Shown here piece by piece: positions 15,204-20,476 of a stretch of DNA of 20,476 nucleotides. The notes under the pieces were generated by a model, which saw only the letters and a program-made list of their open reading frames with translations, did not search any database and was not told the DNA's origin. Within the stretch, counting starts at the first letter, position 1; each line of letters starts with the position of its first letter. The DNA lies in assembly GCA_050303435.1 (NCBI GenBank), contig JBNLBT010000059.1, positions 1 to 20,476 on the forward strand. Reading direction: 5' to 3'. The stretch comes from JBNLBT01 sp050303435 (GTDB lineage: Bacteria > Pseudomonadota > Gammaproteobacteria > Xanthomonadales > Marinicellaceae). A program made the translations under genes and the position numbers.

Positions 15204-15365
15204 TCAGCCGTTCCAGTCAACGCGGTCTTTGCGGCGGTCGGATTTCTGTCTTCTGGGCGGATTGTCCGGTTCCCAACGGATTTCCTCACGTCGCGGCTCA
15301 TCGCGCACACGGCGGTCTCTCTTGCGTCGGTCTACAAACGGTTTGTCGCCGCTTTTGTCGTTCAT
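15204..15365 (-). CDS. Small (53-residue) highly charged protein with DRR motifs
   Basis: This short gene starts at the ATG at 15365 with GAGGAG seven bases upstream, a much better site than any longer start in the same frame. About half of the residues are charged. The pieces VDRRKRDRRVRD, EEIRWEPDNPPRR and SDRRKDRVDW give repeated Asp-Arg-Arg units around one Trp-containing segment. No signal peptide or membrane helix is present, so it is probably cytosolic and disordered. Function is unknown; binding to RNA, DNA or an acidic partner is a guess from charge alone. Its promoter is among the clearest in the window (-35 TTGCAC, 17-base spacer, -10 TACAAT). It follows fghA on the same strand by 86 bases, so it may also be read from the frmA transcript. 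Confidence 0.7.
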   Translation of the reverse strand: MNDKSGDKPFVDRRKRDRRVRDEPRREEIRWEPDNPPRRQKSDRRKDRVDWNG

Positions 15366-15408
15366 TGCATGTCTCCTCAGTTGTGCTTGATCTGGCTTGT
15401 CAAAGTTC

Positions 15409-15437
15409 ATTGTAGACATTCTCCCGGCGTTGTGCAA
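15409..15437 (-). promoter_or_regulatory. Sigma-70 promoter for the small charged protein
   Basis: On the minus strand TTGCAC (15437-15432) and TACAAT (15414-15409) are separated by exactly 17 bases. The -35 element lies just after the fghA stop. Transcription would begin near 15402, leaving a leader of about 37 bases that includes GAGGAG. Confidence 0.6.
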
Positions 15438-15451
15438 TCGGATCGCCTGGA

Positions 15452-16288
15452 TTACGCCTTCAGCGCCGTCGCGTGATGGCGCAGGTGATCGGCCATGAAG
15501 CTGGCGATGAAATAGTAGCTGTGGTCATAACCCGGCTGCATGCGCAGTTGCAGAGGATGCCCGGCCTGCGCGCAAGCCGTCTGAAGTTTTTCCGGCATCA
15601 ACTGATCGTGCAGAAATTCATCCGCTTCGCCCTGATCCACCAGCAGAGGCAGCCGTTCGCGCGCATCGGCAATCAGCGCGCAGCTGTCGTACGCCCGCCA
15701 GGCGGTGCGGTCGGCTCCCAGATAACCGGTAAAGGCTTTCTCACCCCAGGGACATTCACTTGGGGCAACAATCGGTGCAAAGGCGCTGACCGAACGATAC
15801 ACACCTGGATTGCGCAGCGCCAGGCTCAGGGCGCCGTGACCGCCCATGGAATGGCCGAACACGCCGCGCCGGGCAGCGTCCACATTGAAATGCGCCTGAA
15901 TCAGTTCGGGCAGTTCCTGCACCACGTAATCGTGCATGTGGTAATGCGCCGACCACGGCGCCTCGGTGGCGTTCAGGTAGAACCCGGCGCCGGCACCAAA
16001 ATCGTAGCTGTCGTCCTCGCCTGCAAGACCGAGGTTGCGCGGCGATGTGTCCATGCACACCAGCATCAGGCCGTGTTCTGCGGCGTGTTGCTGGGCGCCG
16101 GCTTTGACCATGAAGTTCTCTTCTGTGCAGGTCAATCCGGACAGCCAGTACAGCACCGGGACCGGTGCTTTGCTGATCTGTGGTGGTTGAAACACCGCAA
16201 AGCGCATCGGCGCCTTGTTGACGCGCGATTCGTGTTCATAGAACTCGGTGTAACCACCGAAATGTTTGTGTTGGCTTCTCAGTTGCAT
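15452..16288 (-). CDS. fghA: S-formylglutathione hydrolase
   Basis: The 278-residue alpha/beta-hydrolase matches the esterase D / S-formylglutathione hydrolase family throughout. The catalytic triad is visible: Ser147 in GHSMGGHGAL, Asp223 in DQGEADEFL and His256 in GYDHSYYFI. The family segments SGLTCTEENFMVKAGAQ and AGFYLNATEAPW are also present. The enzyme hydrolyses S-formylglutathione to formate and glutathione in the cytosol, the second step of formaldehyde detoxification. The ATG at 16288 fits the usual N-terminus (LRSQHKHFGG); a TTG at 16300 would add four residues. It begins 12 bases after the frmA stop, so the two form an operon and are probably translationally coupled. Confidence 0.95.
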   Translation of the reverse strand: MQLRSQHKHFGGYTEFYEHESRVNKAPMRFAVFQPPQISKAPVPVLYWLSGLTCTEENFMVKAGAQQHAAEHGLMLVCMDTSPRNLGLAGEDDSYDFGAGAGFYLNATEAPWSAHYHMHDYVVQELPELIQAHFNVDAARRGVFGHSMGGHGALSLALRNPGVYRSVSAFAPIVAPSECPWGEKAFTGYLGADRTAWRAYDSCALIADARERLPLLVDQGEADEFLHDQLMPEKLQTACAQAGHPLQLRMQPGYDHSYYFIASFMADHLRHHATALKA

Positions 16289-16300
16289 GACCCGGCCCAA

Positions 16301-17413
16301 TCAATCGAAGGTGATCACAGAACGGATGCCATCGCCATCGTGCATCAGATCAAACGCGCGGTTGATGTCGTCCAGTGGCATGGTGTGCGAGACAAACTCA
16401 TCGACCTTCAGTTTACCCGCCAGGTAATCGTCCACATAGCCGGGCAATTGACTGCGGCCTTTGACGCCACCAAACGCGGTGCCACGCCACACGCGACCGG
16501 TGACCAGCTGAAATGGCCGGGTGCTGATTTCCTGCCCGGCACCGGCCACACCGATGATCACGGACTCGCCCCAGCCTTTGTGACAGCATTCGAGCGCCGA
16601 GCGCATCAAATCCACATTGCCCACGCATTCAAAGGTGTAATCCAGTCCGCCGTCGGTCAGATCCACCAGCACCTCCTGAATGGGTCGGTCGTAGTCGCGC
16701 GAATTGATGCAGTCTGTGGCCCCCATTTGTTTGGCGAAGGCAAATTTGTCTGGATTGATGTCAACACCGATGATGCGCTCGGCACCGGCCATCACCGCGC
16801 CCTGGATCACACCCAGACCGATGCCACCGAGGCCGAACACGGCCACGCTGGAACCGGGTTCCACTTTGGCGGTGTTGAGCACCGCGCCCACGCCGGTGGT
16901 GATGCCACAACCGAGCAGACAGACTTTTTCCAGCGGCGCGTTTTTGTTGATTTTGGCCAGCGCAATTTCAGGCACCACCGCGTATTCGGCGAAGGTCGAT
17001 GTGCCCATGTAGTGGTGAATCGTGCGGCCGTTTTGCGACAATCTGGAGGTGCCGTCGGGCATCAAGCCCTGACCCTGTGTGACGCGAATGGCCTGACACA
17101 GGTTGGTTTTGCCGGAGGTGCAAAAACTGCACACGCCGCATTCCGGGGTGTACAAGGGAATCACGTGATCGTCCTTTTGCACAGACGTGACGCCGGCGCC
17201 GGTTTCCACCACCACCGCTCCGCCTTCGTGCCCCAGCACCGCCGGGAACAAGCCCTCCGGGTCGGCACCTGACAAGGTGTAGGCGTCGGTGTGACACACG
17301 CCGGTGGCGACCATTTTAATCAACACTTCTCCCTGCTTGGGTCCCTGAATGTCGATGTCCTCTATGCTCAGGGGTTGGCCCGCTTCCCAGGCCACGGCTG
17401 CTCGAATTTTCAT
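16301..17413 (-). CDS. frmA: S-(hydroxymethyl)glutathione dehydrogenase / class III alcohol dehydrogenase
   Basis: The 370-residue protein is a full-length class III zinc alcohol dehydrogenase. Catalytic zinc ligands are Cys40 (GVCHTD), His62-Glu63 (GHEGG) and Cys169. The structural zinc site is Cys92, 95, 98 and 106. The NAD-binding turn GLGGIG lies near 194-199, with the cofactor-selecting Asp218 in GVDIN. The IRVTQGQGLMPDGTSR segment (109-124) is typical of the glutathione-dependent class. It oxidises the formaldehyde-glutathione adduct to S-formylglutathione, which the next gene product hydrolyses. The ATG at 17413 is the family start, with only a weak purine-rich stretch upstream. No frmR-type repressor gene lies in the window, so induction by formaldehyde, if any, uses another regulator. 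Confidence 0.96.
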   Translation of the reverse strand: MKIRAAVAWEAGQPLSIEDIDIQGPKQGEVLIKMVATGVCHTDAYTLSGADPEGLFPAVLGHEGGAVVVETGAGVTSVQKDDHVIPLYTPECGVCSFCTSGKTNLCQAIRVTQGQGLMPDGTSRLSQNGRTIHHYMGTSTFAEYAVVPEIALAKINKNAPLEKVCLLGCGITTGVGAVLNTAKVEPGSSVAVFGLGGIGLGVIQGAVMAGAERIIGVDINPDKFAFAKQMGATDCINSRDYDRPIQEVLVDLTDGGLDYTFECVGNVDLMRSALECCHKGWGESVIIGVAGAGQEISTRPFQLVTGRVWRGTAFGGVKGRSQLPGYVDDYLAGKLKVDEFVSHTMPLDDINRAFDLMHDGDGIRSVITFD

Positions 17414-17452
17414 GCGCGCTCGTCTCTCTTCTCAGTCGGTTAAAAAAGGGTC

Positions 17453-17461
17453 ATATTAGCA
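17453..17461 (-). promoter_or_regulatory. Extended -10 promoter for frmA-fghA
   Basis: On the minus strand TG-C-TAATAT matches an extended -10 element about 39 bases before the frmA ATG. A weak TCGAAC hexamer lies about 17 bases upstream. Confidence 0.45.
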
Positions 17462-17616
17462 CGAATAACCCGGCGGTTCGAGTCCACCGTGAGGTGTCAA
17501 TGACCGCGCGTCGTCCCTGCGTCGAGTCACGGCGGCGGCATCGGCTTGCACGCATCCTGGCTGCGGCCCAGGGCGCATGGGGTGGGTTCGGGCCGACGAA
17601 TATATAAACTAAATAC

Positions 17617-17646
17617 TTTACATATTAGATGGGTGCAGTGTATGCT
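17617..17646 (+). promoter_or_regulatory. Possible promoter for the MFS-regulator operon
   Basis: TTTACA (17617-17622, five of six -35 positions) and TATGCT (17641-17646) are 18 bases apart. Transcription would begin near 17653, upstream of the ATG at 17674 but downstream of the ATG at 17629. The AT-rich stretch 17599-17627 just before and over the -35 stands out from the GC-rich surroundings and could hold an operator. Confidence 0.4.
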
Positions 17647-17673
17647 GACGGCAAAACTGAAACCGGTGCCGTC

Positions 17674-18915
17674 ATGCAACAAAAACAAGCCCTCTATATT
17701 CTATTCGGCACGCTGCTGATTTCCCTGATCGGCACCATCGGCATCGCCTTGCCCTACCCGGTGCTGGCGCCGTATTTTCTCGACTATCCAGCCAACCCAT
17801 TGAACCATTTCCTTGGCATCCACCCGAAAATTCTGCTCGGATTCACCCTCGCGGTGTACCCGTTCGGCATGTTGATCGGCAGTGTGTTCATCGGCGCCCT
17901 GTCGGATCGCTACGGCCGCCGTCGGGTGTTGTTGATCAGTCTGATGGCCACCTTCTTCGGCTACCTGTTGACCGCGCTGGCCTTTGTGCAGGAATCTTTT
18001 GTGGCCTTTACCCTGGCGCGCCTGCTGACCGGTGTGGCGCAGGGCAACGTCAGCATCGCGCGGGCGGTGGCGGCCGATCTGCACCCGCACATCAATCGCA
18101 CCCGTGCCCTGTCGCTGGTGTACGCGGCCAATTACGCCGGCTGGCTGATCGGTCCGCTGCTCGGCGGCCTGCTGATGCCTTACGGGGTGCCGCTGGTGTT
18201 CATTGTGGCCGGTGTCGGCGTGCTCTCGGGCTGGTGGGTCGTGTGGTGGATTTTTGAACGCGACGGGCGCGCAGCGGAAGCCCATGAAGGCGGTTTCTGG
18301 CACGAGATTCGCCACAACAACTCCATGATTTTATTGAAGAATCCAGCGCTGTGGCCGTTCTGTGCTTTCTACGTGCTGTTTGCCCTGGGGCTGAACGCCT
18401 TTTATGAATTCTATCCCGTGTGGATGGTCGACACGCTGGCCTCCGACAGTTTCGAAATCGCCCGCGCCACCCTGTCGCTGACCGTGTCCATGATTCTGGT
18501 CAGCACCTTTGTGGTGGACCGCCTGCAGGCCAGTCTGGGGGAACACAAATCCATGCTCTACGGCGCACTGGCATTGACTGCTTTGCTGTTCACCCAGCCG
18601 CTGGTGGAAACATGGATTCACCCGATGTTTTTCCTCATCGGCGCATTCAACGCCATGGCCAACAACATGATCCCGGCCTATCTGTCGGCGCGTTTCAGTG
18701 CGCTGGGCTTGGGCAAAGTCATGGGTCTGCACACCAGCCTGTTTTTCATTTGCAACATCCTGATCGCGCTGATCGGTGGCTTTCTGTCAGTGCTCGGATC
18801 ACGTGTGGTGCTGTGGCTGGGGGCGGCGCTGGTGTTGACCTCCGCCGGCGTGTTGATCTGGCAGCGCCAACACTTCTCCGCCGAGCCGGCGCCACTAACG
18901 GTGGACGCCACATGA
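17674..18915 (+). CDS. MFS transporter, probable drug/metabolite exporter type
   Basis: The 413-residue protein is highly hydrophobic, with about 12 membrane helices. Motif A of the major facilitator superfamily (GALSDRYGRRR) sits between helices 2 and 3 near residue 74. ALPYPVLAPYF in helix 1 and ARLLTGVAQGNVSIARA in helix 4 suggest the DHA/TetA-like proton antiporter side, but the substrate cannot be named. The ATG at 17674 is favoured because the protein then begins with a normal short MFS tail (MQQKQALYILFG) and lies behind the inferred promoter. The ATG at 17629 would add 15 polar residues. Neither has a ribosome binding site. The stop overlaps the next gene's start (ATGA), so transporter and regulator are co-translated. 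Confidence 0.87.
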   Translation: MQQKQALYILFGTLLISLIGTIGIALPYPVLAPYFLDYPANPLNHFLGIHPKILLGFTLAVYPFGMLIGSVFIGALSDRYGRRRVLLISLMATFFGYLLTALAFVQESFVAFTLARLLTGVAQGNVSIARAVAADLHPHINRTRALSLVYAANYAGWLIGPLLGGLLMPYGVPLVFIVAGVGVLSGWWVVWWIFERDGRAAEAHEGGFWHEIRHNNSMILLKNPALWPFCAFYVLFALGLNAFYEFYPVWMVDTLASDSFEIARATLSLTVSMILVSTFVVDRLQASLGEHKSMLYGALALTALLFTQPLVETWIHPMFFLIGAFNAMANNMIPAYLSARFSALGLGKVMGLHTSLFFICNILIALIGGFLSVLGSRVVLWLGAALVLTSAGVLIWQRQHFSAEPAPLTVDAT

Positions 18916-19547
18916 AACAGACCGACAGCACAGAACGCATGCTGTACCTGTTGAAAACCCGCGGTCCGCAAACGGCCCGGCAATTGGCGGATGCGATCAA
19001 AATCACGGCCATGGGGGCCCGGCAATTGCTGCTGAAACTGCGCGCCGAAGGCTCGGTCAAGGACCACCGGGAAGTGCACGGGCGTGGACGCCCCAAACAA
19101 GTCTGGTCGCTGACCGATCGCGCGCATGAGCGCTTTGGTGACCGGCACGCTGAATTGACCTTGCACCTGATCGATGGCGTGCGTGAAACCCTCGGCGAAG
19201 CGGCCCTGGATGCCTTGATTCAAACGCGCGAACAACACACCCTGGCCAGCTACCGTGCGGCCTTGTCCAAGTGTTCAGGACTGGATCAGAAAGTCACGCG
19301 ACTGGCCGAGCTGCGCAGCGCCGAGGGCTACATGGCGCAGTGCCGGCGCAACGCCGACGGCGACTGGCTGTTGCTGGAAAACCACTGCCCGATCTGCGCC
19401 GCGGCGCGGCACTGTCAGGGCTTTTGCCGTTCTGAATTGCGTGTGTTTGAAGAGGTTCTGGGGGCGCGGGTGGAACGCACGGAATACATCCCGGACGGCG
19501 CGCGCCGGTGCGCCTATCGCATCCGCGCGAAGAACGCCTCAGACTGA
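18912..19547 (+). CDS. Winged-helix regulator with cysteine-rich C-terminus (SufR/COG2345-like)
   Basis: The 211-residue protein begins with a winged helix (about 6-70; RMLYLLKTRGPQTARQLADA, MGARQLLLKLRAEG and GRGRPKQVWSLTDRA). This resembles COG2345/SufR regulators. The C-terminal half has Cys121 and 144, then the cluster Cys159, 162, 168 and 172 (ENHCPICAAARHCQGFC), and Cys200. The spacing C159-x12-C172-x27-C200 fits the SufR-like iron-sulfur-binding layout as I recall it. It could therefore sense iron, cluster supply, oxidants or NO. It overlaps the MFS gene by four bases (ATGA) and probably controls its own operon. It ends 22 bases before the convergent oxygenase gene. The effector is inferred; a zinc site is an alternative. 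Confidence 0.82.
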   Translation: MKQTDSTERMLYLLKTRGPQTARQLADAIKITAMGARQLLLKLRAEGSVKDHREVHGRGRPKQVWSLTDRAHERFGDRHAELTLHLIDGVRETLGEAALDALIQTREQHTLASYRAALSKCSGLDQKVTRLAELRSAEGYMAQCRRNADGDWLLLENHCPICAAARHCQGFCRSELRVFEEVLGARVERTEYIPDGARRCAYRIRAKNASD

Positions 19548-19569
19548 ATGCCCGGTTGAGCTGCGACCA

Positions 19570-20476
19570 TCAGTCCACATTCAGTTTGACCCGATGACTG
19601 CCGTACAACGGGTGCTGTCGCACCGCCGTGCGCATCAGCCATTTTTCGCCGGCCTGCACCGGATGGCCGGTGTGCAGTGACGCCGGGTCGGCGCGGTGGT
19701 CGTCGTCGGCGTTGTGATGGATCACCGCTCGGCCCATGCGACCACTGATTTTGACGCCGCTGTGCAGGTATTCAGTTTCTCCGCCGGCATCGGCCGGCAA
19801 CAGGTACAGCAGATTGGTGGTCAGGCGCTGACCGCCGTAGTCACCGATCTGCTCATGCGCGCGGATGCGCGCTTCATCGAAAGCGTCCGAATGTGGGCTG
19901 TAATCGTGTCCGGGCCGATAGCGCAGCACCGACACGGGCTCGAAATGCGTCAATGGTTTCTGACACAACAAGGCGAAGCGTTGTTGCAGGCTGCGGCTCA
20001 CCGGCGTGGCGTTGTTTTGCGCAAAAAATGCGGTGGCGCCGGAAAACGCATCGACCTCGGTGCGCAACGCCTGTCGACGCTGGTCTTCGGTGCTTTGCAA
20101 CGCCGGCAGGGCCTGGTCAATCAAATGCTGACATTCGGCATAGCTGGCGAAATCATCGACGCTGAACACTTTGGGGTGCCAGCCTTGCGCGACGATTTTT
20201 AACCCGCCGCGTGGCGCTTCCCGCAGATCATGCCCACGCCGTTGTGCATCGGGGGCAAGCACCGGAATGTTGGCGTCCATCAAGTGCTGCCCCACCGCCT
20301 GCAGATACTGCCGGGCAAATTGCGGGTCCGATTGATCCATGCACTGCAGCAAGGCTTCGATGCGCGCATCCAGCGTCTGCACCAGCGCAATCAATCGTTG
20401 CACCATCGCTTCAACTCCAGCCAGCGCCGGCGCATCCGCCTCGGCGCGGTGGCGCTGCAGATACCCGGATGCGCCC
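19570..20476 (-). CDS. 2-oxoglutarate/Fe(II) oxygenase, prolyl-4-hydroxylase-like, 5' end missing
   Basis: The frame is open past the first in-window ATG (20406) to the window edge with protein-like composition, so the true start is probably outside. The C-terminal 200 residues form a P4H-type double-stranded beta-helix. Counting from the ATG at 20406, iron ligands are His172 and Asp174 (PHSDAF) and His245 (SLHTGHPV), and the 2-oxoglutarate-binding Lys255 is in GEKWLMRT. FEPVSVLRYRPGHDYSPH and NLLYLLPADAGGETEY are typical family stretches. The upstream part is helical and of unknown role. Such enzymes hydroxylate prolines or other residues on proteins or small molecules; the target is not evident. 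The gene converges on the SufR-like regulator with 22 bases between stops. Confidence 0.85.
   Translation of the reverse strand, partial: GASGYLQRHRAEADAPALAGVEAMVQRLIALVQTLDARIEALLQCMDQSDPQFARQYLQAVGQHLMDANIPVLAPDAQRRGHDLREAPRGGLKIVAQGWHPKVFSVDDFASYAECQHLIDQALPALQSTEDQRRQALRTEVDAFSGATAFFAQNNATPVSRSLQQRFALLCQKPLTHFEPVSVLRYRPGHDYSPHSDAFDEARIRAHEQIGDYGGQRLTTNLLYLLPADAGGETEYLHSGVKISGRMGRAVIHHNADDDHRADPASLHTGHPVQAGEKWLMRTAVRQHPLYGSHRVKLNVD

Noticed and set aside
15473..17272. 599-codon open frame on the plus strand
   Set aside because: It lies antisense to fghA and frmA, both with complete catalytic motifs. Its His/Gln/Arg-rich product has no domain character, as expected of a shadow of GC-rich codons.
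17431..17500. tRNA-like pieces (AGTCGGTTA and GGTTCGAGTCC about 38 bases apart)
   Set aside because: No anticodon stem, no acceptor pairing and a mismatched T stem; treated as chance similarity, not a tRNA or attachment-site remnant.

Overview
The window reads as chromosomal DNA of a gammaproteobacterium: moderately GC-rich, with glutathione-dependent formaldehyde oxidation, MipA/OmpV, an RstA/RstB-like two-component system, an OPT transporter and a kinase-linked ECF sigma factor. A relative of the Xanthomonadales/Chromatiales is my guess; no rRNA is present to settle it. I see no tRNA, insertion sequence, phage gene or CRISPR array. Genes are dense and no gene-free stretch exceeds about 260 bases.

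Layout. At 1-2149 (minus) lie the 5' part of an exported beta-helix protein that runs off the window and a fatty acid hydroxylase/sterol desaturase-type membrane enzyme. At 2264-5346 an ECF-type sigma factor and a large transmembrane Ser/Thr kinase with TPR repeats converge, with 8 bases between their stops. A double-hotdog MaoC-type dehydratase (minus) and an unrecognised cytosolic protein (plus) diverge around 6357-6560. An OPT-family transporter follows at 7630-9678. At 9797-13161 is a tight four-gene operon: MipA/OmpV outer-membrane protein, DUF3019-like periplasmic protein, RstA-like response regulator and RstB-like histidine kinase. A SIMPL/DUF541 periplasmic protein follows with its own promoter. 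From 17413 back to 14043 (minus) run frmA, fghA, a 53-residue charged protein and a threonine-aldolase-like PLP enzyme. At 17674-19547 an MFS transporter overlaps a SufR-like winged-helix regulator with a cysteine-rich C-terminus. The window ends inside a 2-oxoglutarate/Fe(II) oxygenase (minus).

Most interesting signals. (1) The MipA and SIMPL promoter regions, which flank the two-component operon, share a motif (two TNACA half-sites 10 bp apart, with an identical TGCTTACAAA) resembling the E. coli RstA box. This suggests an envelope-stress regulon controlled by the operon it surrounds. (2) The MipA start codon forms the end of an 11-bp perfect inverted repeat centred on the TATAAT box, so transcripts from upstream would bury the AUG while a transcript started here would be leaderless. 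(3) The sigma factor has Thr-Thr-Ala where ECF sigmas normally have the acidic residues of region 2.2, and sits beside a Ser/Thr kinase, which suggests control by phosphorylation. (4) The kinase gene itself looks leaderless. (5) An MFS exporter may be controlled by an iron-sulfur regulator translated from an ATGA overlap.
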